A DNA stretch of 9,845 bases from an uncultured Prevotellaceae bacterium (GTDB lineage: Bacteria > Bacteroidota > Bacteroidia > Bacteroidales > Bacteroidaceae). The stretch is taken from the NCBI GenBank assembly GCA_946187025.1, contig CAMHPM010000035.1:1-9845 (forward strand). Direction: 5' to 3'. The position numbers and the translations under genes were made by a program. The notes below the pieces were generated by a model, which was not told the origin of the DNA, made no database searches, and was given only the letters and a program-made list of their open reading frames with translations. Below are positions 1 through 6,616 of this stretch, one piece after another (position 1 is the stretch's first letter; the number at the start of each line of letters is the position of its first letter).

Positions 1-87
1 TCCCAACACAACTGGTTGCTTAAACAGTTTGAAGAGCAGGCTCGTGATGCCTGCAGTGAGCATTATTACGCAAAGATCCTGAATCAT
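1..87 (-). CDS. KefB-type cation:proton antiporter, N-terminal fragment
   Basis: Reading leftward from the ATG at 87-85, 29 codons stay open to the window edge. They give a hydrophobic first membrane segment followed by FKLFKQPVVLG. The K-Q-P-x-V-L-G-(Y) pattern right after transmembrane helix 1 is characteristic of the CPA2 monovalent cation:proton antiporter family (KefB/KefC-like, Na_H_Exchanger domain), inner-membrane proteins that exchange K+ or Na+ for protons. The start lies only 4 bases beyond the stop of the symporter gene, so translation is probably coupled to it and transcription shared. Only the first segment is visible, so ion specificity and the presence of a C-terminal TrkA-N domain cannot be judged. 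The same bases also read open on the plus strand, but without a recognisable protein. Family assignment is fairly secure, subfamily is not. Confidence 0.72.
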   Translation of the reverse strand, partial: MIQDLCVIMLTAGITSLLFKLFKQPVVLG

Positions 88-91
88 GGTT

Positions 92-1442
92 CTATTCTTC
101 GTCAAGGTGATTATCCCACAGGTAGTATTGAGTCTCTTTCGCAATGACTCCCGAGAGGCAGATGAGCGAAATGAGGTTTGGTATGGCCATGAATGCGTTC
201 ATGAGGTCGGCAATATTCCACACGAGGTCGAGGCTCAGCACCGACCCGGCCACGATGAGCAGAATCCAGACCACACGGTAGCAGAATATGGCGCGCCGGC
301 CGCCAAGGTATTCGATGGCACGCTCGGCATAGTAGCTCCATCCCAGGATGGTGGAGAAAGAGAAGGTGATGATGCCGAAGGTGAGTATGGGTGTACCTAC
401 ATAAGGAATCATGCCGAATGCTTTCTTGGTGAGCATACCGCCATCGTCCTGACTGATTTGTGGATATGCAATGATGCTGGTCACGACCACGAGACCGGTT
501 ATGGCACAGATGATGACCGTGTCCCAGAATGTGCCGGTCGATGATACAAGTGCTTGTCGGACGGGGTTTTTCGTTTGCGCAGCAGCGGCCACTATCGGTG
601 CCGACCCCATTCCCGACTCGTTGGAGAAGAGTCCGCGTGCTATTCCATAGCGTGCTGCCATCATAATCACGGTGCCGGCCGTACCGCCTCCTATGGCACG
701 TGCCGAGAAGGCTTCGGTGCAGATAAGGCTTATGGCTTGTCCGATGTACTGGCCGTTGACGCAGAGTATGTAGATACATCCCATGACGTAGAGTATTGCC
801 ATGAATGGTACGAGGCGCATACACCATGTTGCGATGCTCTTCACTCCGCCGATGATTACGAATCCCACGATGGCTGCAATGATGAGTCCGGTGGCAAGTT
901 TGGTAATCAGTGGGTCGCAGAGGTCGGAGCATACCAGGCTGAGATTCTCGGATATTGCGTTGGCTTGCACCGTGTTGCCGATTCCGAAGGCTGCGACTGC
1001 CGTGAATATGCAGAAGATGACGGCCAGCCATTTCATTCCGAGTCCGCGCTCGAGTGCATACATCGGTCCGCCGAGCGTTTTTTACTCTGTACTTGATTGC
1101 AAGCAGTCCCTCTCCATACTTTGTTGCGATGCCGAATACACCGGTGAGCCAGCACCAAAGCACAGCTCCCGGGCCTCCGAGCGATATTGCTGTTGCCACT
1201 CCGATGATGTTGCCGGTACCGATGGTGGCTGCAAGCGATGTGGCGAGCGCACCAAACTGGCTCACGTCGCCGCTCGAATCGGGATCTTTCTGGACGGAAA
1301 GGCGAATGGCTTTAAGGAGTTTGCGCTGTGGGCATTTCAGCCGGAATGTGAGATATATGTGGGTGCCAAGCAGCAGTATTATCATTGGCCAGCCCCACAT
1401 GAAGTTGTTGAGGGTAGTGATGATGTTGGAAATCGTGTCCAT
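92..1442 (-). pseudogene. sodium:alanine symporter family (AGCS) transporter, frameshifted
   Basis: This is an inner-membrane amino-acid:sodium symporter of the AGCS family (AlsT/DagA-like). It is read in two frames. Codons 1-121 from the ATG at 1442 give the N-terminal half, with the family signature GGPGAVLWCWLTGVFG at about residues 89-104 and ending at AIKYRVK. The downstream frame resumes with TLGGPMYALERGLGMKW and continues through MAARYGIARGLFSNESGMGSAP, another strongly conserved AGCS segment, to the TAG at 94-92. The break falls at a run of six T (1078-1083; six A in the mRNA). Removing one base joins the halves into about 449 residues, near the family's usual length of 440-490. Family members as I recall them have several more residues between YRVK and GGPMY, so a short deletion rather than a single inserted base is possible. 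A sequencing or assembly error at the homopolymer is also possible. The gene follows prfA after 24 bases, probably in the same transcript. Confidence 0.85.
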
Positions 1443-1466
1443 GTGAGTTGTGTGTTGATGGTGGCG

Positions 1467-2576
1467 TTAAAGCTCGGCATCTTTGAGCCGCTCGGCGTTT
1501 TCGGCCACGATGAGGTGGTCGATGCAGTCTTGGATGTCGCCATCCATGAATGCAGCGAGGTTGTAGATTGTGTAGTTGATGCGGTGGTCGGTGATGCGGC
1601 CTTGCGGATAGTTGTAGGTACGTATCTTGGCCGAGCGGTCGCCTGTGCTGACCATCGTCTTGCGCCTGGATGCTATGTCGTCGATGTATTTTTGGTGTTC
1701 GCGGTCGTAGATGAATGTGCGCAGACGTGCCAGGGCTCGTTCCTTGTTCTTGGGTTGGTCGCGTGTCTCGGTACATTCCACGAGTATTTCCTCTTCGATG
1801 CCGGTGTTGGGGTTGCGCCACATGTAGCGTGCGCGGACGCCCGATTCCACCTTGTTGACGTTCTGTCCGCCGGCTCCCTGACTGCGGAAGGTGTCCCACT
1901 TTACGGCTCCTTCGTTTATCTCGACGTCGAACGGCTCGGCTTCGGGCAGTACGGCCACGGTGGCTGCACTGGTGTGTACGCGTCCTTGGGTTTCGGTGGC
2001 TGGCACTCGTTGCACACGGTGCACTCCTGATTCGTATTTCAGTATGCCATATACTCCTTCGCCCGTTACGTTAAAGATGATTTCCTTGTATCCGCCCGAT
2101 GCTCCTTCAGAGAAGCTCGACACGGTGACTTTCCATCCTTTCATCTCACAATACTTGGAGTACATGCGGAAGAGGTCGCCTGCAAACAGGGCTGCTTCGT
2201 CGCCACCGGTTCCTCCGCGTATTTCCATCACCACGTTCTTTCCGTCTTCGGGGTCGGCTGGTACGAGCAGCAGCTTGATTTCTTCCTCGAGTTCGGGCAG
2301 CCGTGTCTCGGATGCCTGTAGTTCCTCGCGCGCCATGTCGCGCATTTCGGGGTCGTCTTCCGATGTCAGCAGCTGCCGGGCCTCGTCGGCATTTTGCAGG
2401 CATTGCATGTATTCCTTGCGTGCTTTCATCAGCTCGGAGAGGTCTTTGTATTCTTTGGTCAGCTTTACGTAGCGTTTCTGGTCGGATATGACGTTGGGGT
2501 CGGTAATGAGGGTTGATATTTCCTCGAAGCGGCTTACGAGTCCTTCGAGCTTGTCGAGTATATTGGTTTCTGCCAT
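1467..2576 (-). CDS. prfA: peptide chain release factor 1 (RF1)
   Basis: A 369-residue cytoplasmic class I release factor that recognises UAA and UAG and triggers peptidyl-tRNA hydrolysis on the ribosome. The N-terminal coiled-coil domain covers about residues 1-105. The stop-codon-reading tripeptide is PAT (192-194, in RVPATETQGR), which marks RF1; RF2 has SPF there. The catalytic GGQ motif is at 236-238 (QGAGGQNVNK); its glutamine is the residue that PrmC methylates in this family. Length is normal for RF1. The frame is open for 15 more codons upstream, but the ATG at 2576 gives MAETNILDKLEG, the expected N-terminus for Bacteroidota RF1, and a promoter-like TAACTTTG lies between the two candidate starts. 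It is the first gene of the probable prfA-symporter-antiporter unit. No internal stop or missing motif is seen. Confidence 0.97.
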   Translation of the reverse strand: MAETNILDKLEGLVSRFEEISTLITDPNVISDQKRYVKLTKEYKDLSELMKARKEYMQCLQNADEARQLLTSEDDPEMRDMAREELQASETRLPELEEEIKLLLVPADPEDGKNVVMEIRGGTGGDEAALFAGDLFRMYSKYCEMKGWKVTVSSFSEGASGGYKEIIFNVTGEGVYGILKYESGVHRVQRVPATETQGRVHTSAATVAVLPEAEPFDVEINEGAVKWDTFRSQGAGGQNVNKVESGVRARYMWRNPNTGIEEEILVECTETRDQPKNKERALARLRTFIYDREHQKYIDDIASRRKTMVSTGDRSAKIRTYNYPQGRITDHRINYTIYNLAAFMDGDIQDCIDHLIVAENAERLKDAEL

Positions 2577-2597
2577 AATGATGTTTGATTTACCTTG

Positions 2598-2605
2598 CAA
2601 AGTTA
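2598..2605 (-). promoter_or_regulatory. -7 element upstream of prfA
   Basis: Read on the minus strand this is TAACTTTG, a perfect match to the Bacteroidota -7 consensus TAnnTTTG, 21 bases before the prfA ATG. The same octamer occurs in front of the tRNA gene and the ATPase gene in this window. No convincing TTTG is seen at the -33 spacing, so the promoter is incomplete by consensus. The transcript leader would be very short, about 15 bases. Confidence 0.5.
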
Positions 2606-2714
2606 CGAAAAAATAATTCATTATCGATGGTTCTCACCTTATAATATTGGCTTAAAGGTGAAAAAAATGTTGCGGAGGGCCGGTTGTGAATTGTGGGTTG
2701 TGGTTTATGCAAAC

Positions 2715-2749
2715 AAAAAATGCCGCTGGCACTGACTGTGCTTGCGGCA
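2715..2749 (-). terminator. rho-independent terminator after tRNA-Val
   Basis: On the minus strand a 6-bp stem TGCCGC/GCGGCA (2749-2744 with 2726-2721) encloses a second 4-bp stem GCAC/GTGC with a 5-base loop, and is followed at once by six T (2720-2715). It begins 16 bases past the 3' end of the tRNA and so closes that transcript before prfA. Confidence 0.85.
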
Positions 2750-2765
2750 AAATGGATTCGTGCAG

Positions 2766-2840
2766 TAGGAACGATCGGGTTCGAACCGATGACCTCTTCA
2801 ATGTGACTGAAGCGCTCTGAACCAGCTGAGCTACGCTCCT
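2766..2840 (-). tRNA. tRNA-Val (anticodon CAC)
   Basis: The minus strand folds into a 75-base cloverleaf. The acceptor stem is AGGAGCG/CGTTCCT, with one G-T wobble at the fifth pair and discriminator A at 2766. The D arm is GCTC...GAGC. The anticodon stem CTTCA/TGAAG closes the 7-base loop GTCACAT, placing CAC at positions 34-36 after the invariant T33. The variable loop is AGGTC, and the T arm is ATCGG/CCGAT around TTCGAAC. CAC decodes the valine codon GUG. The 3' CCA is not encoded and must be added after transcription. Position 32 is G, where a pyrimidine is usual. The gene has its own promoter (2897-2928) and terminator (2715-2749). Confidence 0.93.
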
Positions 2841-2896
2841 GTTCTATGGTTGGTAATATTGCTGTTGCCACGACGGCTTTCAGCTGAATAGCGGTG

Positions 2897-2928
2897 CAAA
2901 GTTATGCTTTTTTTCTGAACATACCAAG
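2897..2928 (-). promoter_or_regulatory. promoter of tRNA-Val
   Basis: On the minus strand CTTG (2928-2925) is followed by a 20-base spacer and TAACTTTG (2904-2897). This matches the Bacteroidota form TTTG-N19/21-TAnnTTTG with one mismatch in the -33 box. Transcription would begin near 2890, about 50 bases before the mature tRNA 5' end. Confidence 0.7.
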
Positions 2929-2956
2929 CAAAAAACCATTTTTTATGACTTGCAAG

Positions 2957-2987
2957 TGTGATGAATGGATGTTTTTGCGTAAATTTG
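2957..2987 (+). promoter_or_regulatory. promoter of the zinc metallopeptidase gene
   Basis: TGTG (2957-2960), a 19-base spacer and TAAATTTG (2980-2987). The -7 box is a perfect consensus match and the -33 box matches three of four bases. The predicted start near 2995 leaves a leader of about 45 bases. This promoter is divergent from that of tRNA-Val, with the two -7 boxes about 75 bases apart. Confidence 0.6.
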
Positions 2988-3040
2988 CGTGTGAAAACTG
3001 GCATTGACTGTATAATAAACCTAAAAAATAAGACAGAGAA

Positions 3041-3934
3041 ATGAAACTAAACGGAAGACGTGAAAGTACGAATGTTGACGACCGCCGACGTATGAGCGGT
3101 GGCACGAAGGCCGGTATTGGTATCGGTGGTGTTATTTTAGCTGCGTTGATTGCCTGGATAAGTGGCGGCGACCCGTTCTCGGCAGTGATGCAGACGGTGG
3201 AGCAGAACGGAGGTCTTGGTTCTGTGATCGGCGGACAGACCGAAGTGGCACAGGACCAGCAGCGCGAGTTTACCGAGGAGGAACAGCAGCTGGCTCACTT
3301 CTCGAAGCAGATTCTGGCTGGTACGGAGGATGTGTGGACTCAGATTTTCCGCGACCAGGGGCTGGGCGAGTATGAATATCCGCGCATGGTGCTCTACACC
3401 GATGCCGTGCAGACGGCTTGCGGCAACGGGTCGGCACAGATGGGACCGTTCTATTGCTCGGGCGACCAAGCCTTGTATATCGACCTCTCGTTCTTCTCGA
3501 CAATGAAGCAGAGCCTCGGGGCTGACGGCGATTTCGCATACGCTTATGTGATTGCTCACGAGGTTGGACACCACGTGGAGTTCCTCACCGGACAGCTGGG
3601 ACGTGCCCACCAACAGATGGCCCGTCTGAGCGAGGCCGAGGCTAACAAGGTGAGTGTGCGTCTGGAGCTGCTGGCCGACTTCTATGCCGGCGTGTGGGCT
3701 CACTACGACAACAAGATGTTCGGCTCGCTCGAGGATGGCGACATAGAGAAGGCCATCAAGTGTGCACAGGTGATTGGCGACGACTACCTTCAGAAGAAGG
3801 CACGCGGATATGTGGTCACCGAGTCGTTCACTCACGGCACCTCGGCTCAGCGCATGAAGTGGTTTAAGCTGGGTCTGCAGACGGGCGACATGAGCCGTGG
3901 CGACACGTTCAGCCGAAGCGACAACGAACTTTAA
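3041..3934 (+). CDS. membrane-anchored neutral zinc metallopeptidase (YpfJ family)
   Basis: A 297-residue protein of the putative neutral zinc metallopeptidase family (Pfam Zn_peptidase, E. coli YpfJ). A basic N-terminus with many arginines (residues 1-18) precedes a glycine/alanine-rich membrane segment (about 25-40). The catalytic domain is therefore probably held at the cytoplasmic membrane facing the periplasm. The HExxH zinc site is HEVGH at 173-177. Other family landmarks are FYCSGDQALYIDLSFF (137-152), RLELLADFYAGVWAH (207-221), whose acidic residues are candidates for the third zinc ligand, and ESFTHGTSAQRMKWFKLG (261-278). All key residues are present and the length is typical. The physiological substrate of the family is not established. 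The gene has its own promoter and ends at a terminator shared with the converging hydrolase gene, so it is probably monocistronic. Confidence 0.93.
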   Translation: MKLNGRRESTNVDDRRRMSGGTKAGIGIGGVILAALIAWISGGDPFSAVMQTVEQNGGLGSVIGGQTEVAQDQQREFTEEEQQLAHFSKQILAGTEDVWTQIFRDQGLGEYEYPRMVLYTDAVQTACGNGSAQMGPFYCSGDQALYIDLSFFSTMKQSLGADGDFAYAYVIAHEVGHHVEFLTGQLGRAHQQMARLSEAEANKVSVRLELLADFYAGVWAHYDNKMFGSLEDGDIEKAIKCAQVIGDDYLQKKARGYVVTESFTHGTSAQRMKWFKLGLQTGDMSRGDTFSRSDNEL

Positions 3935-3952
3935 CATAAATAGGATTTAAGC

Positions 3953-3992
3953 AAAAAGGCAAGACATCGTATATGGTGCCCTGCCTTTTTTT
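3953..3992. terminator. bidirectional terminator between converging genes
   Basis: AAAAAGGCA (3953-3961) and TGCCTTTTT (3982-3990) form a 9-bp perfect stem with a 20-base loop, flanked by A and T tracts that give a U-run on both strands. It lies 18 bases after the metallopeptidase stop and overlaps the position just beyond the hydrolase stop (3994), so it can serve both genes. Confidence 0.75.
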
Positions 3993-3993
3993 G

Positions 3994-5604
3994 TTATCTG
4001 GTACATTCTTTCACCCACTCTATGAAGTTGGCCGCCGAGGTGCCGGTATCTTCAGCCTCGGTGTGTCCCTTGCCCCATATCGTTTCGAAATCGACTGCTT
4101 TCACGTCGCTGTGTGCCTTGAGTGCAATGGCGAGGTTCATCTCGGTCGATAGTGCCGTGTCGCCTTGCTTGATGCCGGTGCGGATGCGCCAGTATGGAGC
4201 CACGGTCGAGGCTTTTGTGCCACCACCTGGGTAGTAGGTGGCATTATCGACAAGGTAGAACATGGGGGTATACATCATGAGTCGGTGGGTCACGTTGTTG
4301 CCTGCAGAGTCGCGGTTGTCGGCTGCGAGCGAGGCGGTAAAGGCCGCATAGTTGTCGGGCGAATACTGGCGGACAACATCGGCCAGACGGCTGTCGAAGT
4401 GACCTGCCGTGCCATTGATGCCCATGAGCATGTTTTCGGGCGAACGCATCGACTGGTAGTTGTCGAAGGCTCCGATGGTTTTCGATGCACGTTTTTCCTG
4501 CGAGGCAAATGTGCTGAGAGCCTTGGGGTCGGTGGTGATGAAATATGGTGTGAGGGGTGTGGGTTGTGTGGAGAATTTGTTGTAACGAGCTGCGGCATCG
4601 TTCACCACTTCCATCGTGTATTCATAGTATGAACCGCCTTGATAGTATCCGTCGGGGGTTGCAGTGAGCGTGAGCACCTTTCCCGACTGTGGATGCTTCA
4701 GCTTGATGGCGTTGATATAATCGGCAAAAGCCTTGGCAAGTGCCTTGCTCATAGCGCTTTCGGTGTCGGAAAGACCGCTGCGGGTGAGGCCCATATTCCA
4801 CTCGTAAGCCTCATCGGCGAGGTCGAGGTTGGTGATTGGACACCAACACATAGAGCCCATGAGCTGGTCGGTTTGGTCGGTGCGCGCGCCTATCTGCTTC
4901 AGATAGGGGTCGAAGAGCGTGCTGTTGCCCGATGCACCGAAGATGGCACTTTGTGCTCCGCCCCCACTCATGCCGAACGAGAAGACGCGCCGCGTGTCGC
5001 CGGGAACGGCCTTCTGAGTGGCTGCAAGGTAGCGGAAGTAGCGGAGTGCCGCTTTGAGGTCGGTCACACCTGTGGGCGCACCGTGGTCGCGACCGCGGCA
5101 TCCTGCCCAAAGATATATGAATCCGGCATCGATATAGCTTTGCACGTTGCGCGCTTCGCCCGTCGGTGCGCCTTGAGCCGAATATCCGTGTGTGTTGACA
5201 GGCATGACGATGGGAGCCGTGGCGGCCGTATAGTCGCCTGCACGCCCCTGGGTGTTGATGCTGAATGTCCCGTCGGCGTTTGCCTTGAGATAGGTTGCTG
5301 GCACGTAGATGCCCATTTGCTCGTAGTTCTTTTCCACGGGATTGGTGCAGTAGTGGAGGCCTACGATGTAGTAGTACTTACCGTCGGAGCTGAGCTTCCA
5401 GAGGTTGTTGATGGGTGTGCCTGCCGTGTAGGTCACTTCGGCGCCTGCTGAGCTGCCACCCATTCCGCCGCGCATTCCGCCTGCGCCGCGCATTCCGCCG
5501 CCTCCTGCGCCCGGCTGTCGGCCCCCACCCGGTTGGGCACAGAGGTCGCTACCCGCCATGAGCGCAGCGAGCAGCATCGTCGAAATGATAACTTTTACTT
5601 TCAT
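3994..5604 (-). CDS. secreted tannase-family alpha/beta hydrolase (subtype B-like)
   Basis: A 536-residue exported esterase. Residues 1-23 are a signal peptide with probable cleavage after LCA. Residues 24-55 are a low-complexity Gly/Met/Arg linker (GGMRGGMGG type). The rest resembles bacterial tannases, which split galloyl and other phenolic ester bonds. The nucleophile is Ser213 in GMSGG (211-215), and CWCPITNLDLADEAYEWNMG (253-272) matches a family block. Asp482 and His514 (WGKGHTEAEDTG) sit 32 residues apart, as do the triad Asp419 and His451 of the Lactobacillus plantarum tannase, as I recall that structure. Substrate specificity is inferred; a feruloyl-esterase-like activity on plant phenolic esters is an alternative. 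With DLC before the cleavage point a lipoprotein is conceivable, but the lipobox is poor. The gene starts 31 bases after the HU-like gene with no visible promoter between, so it is probably expressed from the unusual promoter region at 6346-6502. Confidence 0.82.
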   Translation of the reverse strand: MKVKVIISTMLLAALMAGSDLCAQPGGGRQPGAGGGGMRGAGGMRGGMGGSSAGAEVTYTAGTPINNLWKLSSDGKYYYIVGLHYCTNPVEKNYEQMGIYVPATYLKANADGTFSINTQGRAGDYTAATAPIVMPVNTHGYSAQGAPTGEARNVQSYIDAGFIYLWAGCRGRDHGAPTGVTDLKAALRYFRYLAATQKAVPGDTRRVFSFGMSGGGAQSAIFGASGNSTLFDPYLKQIGARTDQTDQLMGSMCWCPITNLDLADEAYEWNMGLTRSGLSDTESAMSKALAKAFADYINAIKLKHPQSGKVLTLTATPDGYYQGGSYYEYTMEVVNDAAARYNKFSTQPTPLTPYFITTDPKALSTFASQEKRASKTIGAFDNYQSMRSPENMLMGINGTAGHFDSRLADVVRQYSPDNYAAFTASLAADNRDSAGNNVTHRLMMYTPMFYLVDNATYYPGGGTKASTVAPYWRIRTGIKQGDTALSTEMNLAIALKAHSDVKAVDFETIWGKGHTEAEDTGTSAANFIEWVKECTR

Positions 5605-5635
5605 GGTTGTATGTTTTGATATGATTACGACTGGC

Positions 5636-6262
5636 TTATGCCTTGACGTAGAGAAGCGATGCGCGTCGTCCGGTCGATGTGATACCGCTGTCGGGATCTT
5701 GGCGGAAGGCCTTGAGCTCGATGGATGCAGTGGATTTGGAGAGGCCGGTCATTGCTGCATAGTCGGATACACGCATGAACGGATGTGTGTCGAGGAACTG
5801 CAGTGCGAGCTGGCGACGCTCGTCGAGAGTGTACTCCGACTTGCGTATCAGCGATTCGCCTCCACGCTCGAAACGGCACTTCCTGTTCACACGCTCTATG
5901 AACCGTGGCTCGGCATGGAAGTTGATGTCTTTCACTTCGATGCTCTGTGCGTTGTGTTGTGTGGCAGGGTTTTCGGCCGTGGCCTTTGCTGCGGTTTCGG
6001 TGAGGCCAATTGTCAGCTTGAATCGTCCCAGCCCGTCGAGGTTCACCGAATGGCCTTCGGCCAGCAGTTCGCTGGTGCAGTTCACTATAGCTTGCATCAC
6101 TTTCACGATGTCGCCCTCGTCGAGGCCGCTGTCGTGACGTGTGATGTGGCGCACGAGGTCGTTCCACGATACGTTGCCCCTGCTTTGTGCGCGGTAATAA
6201 ACTCTTGTCTGGCCGTCGCCTTGGAGGTCGGCCACTTCTTGCTTGATGAATTTGATTGCCAT
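5636..6262 (-). CDS. HU-like DNA-binding protein with C-terminal helix-turn-helix segment
   Basis: A 208-residue cytoplasmic protein. Residues 1-125 read as the Bacteroidota HU-like (HU-HIG) domain: MAIKFIKQEV start, a helical region with SWNDLVRHITRHDSGLDEGD (32-51), then LAEGHSVNLDGLGRFKLTIG (67-86), the usual HU-type turn into the DNA-binding arm. Residues 145-208 form an additional segment, with RVSDYAAMTGLSKSTASIELKAF (164-186) reading like a helix-turn-helix and a terminal basic strand (GRRASLLYVKA). Proteins of this group bind and bend DNA, and a nucleoid-type or local regulatory role is inferred. It is longer than a typical HU (about 90 residues). It is first in a probable operon with the tannase-family hydrolase and sits next to a repeat-rich promoter region, so autoregulation at those repeats is a reasonable guess without direct support. 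Confidence 0.85.
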   Translation of the reverse strand: MAIKFIKQEVADLQGDGQTRVYYRAQSRGNVSWNDLVRHITRHDSGLDEGDIVKVMQAIVNCTSELLAEGHSVNLDGLGRFKLTIGLTETAAKATAENPATQHNAQSIEVKDINFHAEPRFIERVNRKCRFERGGESLIRKSEYTLDERRQLALQFLDTHPFMRVSDYAAMTGLSKSTASIELKAFRQDPDSGITSTGRRASLLYVKA

Positions 6263-6305
6263 TGTACTTTAGTTTTTAATATTCTTGTTTTGTATTTGCT
6301 GAAGT

Positions 6306-6373
6306 GTGATAAATCTGTGTAACGCTGCAGTGATTTGCCTGCATGTGCGGGGTGATTTGTGTGCGAGTGCGCA
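6306..6373 (-). repeat. imperfect 22-24 base tandem repeats in the HU-gene leader
   Basis: On the minus strand the core CAAATCAC appears at 6359-6352 and 6337-6330, exactly 22 bases apart, each followed by a GC-rich half (CCCGCACATG, TGCAGCGTT). A weaker third copy, ending ATTTATCAC, is at 6314-6306. All copies lie between the predicted transcription start near 6388 and the HU ATG, so they would be in the mRNA leader or act as DNA sites. The second copy overlaps the outer part of the large inverted repeat. Confidence 0.45.
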
Positions 6374-6391
6374 GTAATTCTTTAAATCGTG

Positions 6392-6435
6392 GTGCAAATT
6401 TAATAATTTCTGACGAGAAAACAAATAATTTGCAC
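6392..6435. promoter_or_regulatory. 9-base inner inverted repeat overlapping the promoter
   Basis: GTGCAAATT (6392-6400) and AATTTGCAC (6427-6435) are perfect reverse complements with centres 35 bases apart. The left arm overlaps the -7 box and the right arm lies just upstream of the -33 box. This is a plausible operator pair for a dimeric repressor, or a core site for a recombinase or bending protein. The function is inferred from position only. Confidence 0.45.
6395..6425 (-). promoter_or_regulatory. promoter of the HU-like protein and hydrolase operon
   Basis: On the minus strand TTTG (6425-6422) is followed by exactly 19 bases and TAAATTTG (6402-6395), a perfect match to the Bacteroidota promoter consensus in both boxes. 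The predicted start near 6388 gives a leader of about 125 bases before the HU ATG at 6262. Both boxes are inside the 77-base segment between the inverted-repeat arms, so inversion of that segment would point the promoter the other way. Confidence 0.75.
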
Positions 6436-6452
6436 GAGAATTTTTATAATTT
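6403..6452. repeat. three helically phased ATAATTT repeats
   Basis: ATAATTT occurs at 6403-6409, 6425-6431 and 6446-6452, with spacings of 22 and 21 bases, close to two helical turns. ACGAGAA accompanies the first two copies at 6413-6419 and 6434-6440, also 21 bases apart. These look like diverged units of about 21 bases placed on one face of the helix across the promoter, as is common for cooperative binding or bending sites. Confidence 0.6.
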
Positions 6453-6616
6453 GTGGTTCAAATTAAAGAATTACTGCGCACTCGCGGGAAAATCACCCCG
6501 CAGTTATGGTTAAATTAGTCCGCGGTCTTGATGTTGCATCCGTCGTGCGTTCGTGGGATGCGATGACAAGTGCGATGCCGGTCGGCTTTAAGGAGTGTGA
6601 ACAGGTCGCGCGCGTG

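Larger units (their letters stand above)
6346..6502. repeat. large inverted repeat flanking a promoter
   Basis: The arms 6363-6385 and 6463-6485 are perfect 23-base reverse complements. After a 4-base mismatched block the match resumes, so arms 6346-6385 and 6463-6502 pair at 36 of 40 positions. They enclose 77 AT-rich bases (6386-6462). The minus-strand promoter lies wholly within this central segment. Arm 6346-6385 would be transcribed in the HU leader, but the other arm lies upstream of the promoter, so the two cannot form a hairpin in that RNA; the structure must act at the DNA level or in a read-through RNA. No direct duplication is seen just outside the arms. It is compatible with an invertible promoter, paired operator sites or a small non-autonomous element. 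Confidence 0.92.

Noticed and set aside
1..147. Plus-strand frame open from the left edge to TGA at 145
   Set aside because: The minus strand in the same bases encodes an obvious antiporter N-terminus starting right after the symporter stop, and the plus frame would overlap the symporter's 3' end without any recognisable product.
1077..1086. A AAA AAC heptamer as a programmed -1 frameshift site in the transporter
   Set aside because: The heptamer is in register, but a -1 shift leads into the wrong frame. The downstream transporter half needs a +1 shift or loss of one base.
801..2030. Long plus-strand open frame (409 codons) opposite the symporter and prfA
   Set aside because: It is the antisense shadow of two well-recognised minus-strand genes, and its translation shows no family resemblance and a Cys/Val/His-rich composition typical of antisense frames.
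2577..2621. Fifteen-codon N-terminal extension of prfA starting at 2621
   Set aside because: The extension lacks similarity to RF1 and contains the TAACTTTG promoter element; the ATG at 2576 gives the expected N-terminus.
2590..2871. 93-codon minus-strand frame across the tRNA
   Set aside because: It is read straight through the tRNA-Val gene and its terminator, so it is not a protein gene.
6306..6460. CRISPR array suggested by repeats of about 22 bases
   Set aside because: The units are contiguous and diverged, with no unique spacers between identical repeats and no cas genes nearby.
6346..6502. Insertion sequence or MITE as the explanation of the inverted repeat
   Set aside because: There is no transposase and no target-site duplication just outside either arm, and a functional consensus promoter is centred in the element. 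This cannot be fully excluded without searching for other copies.
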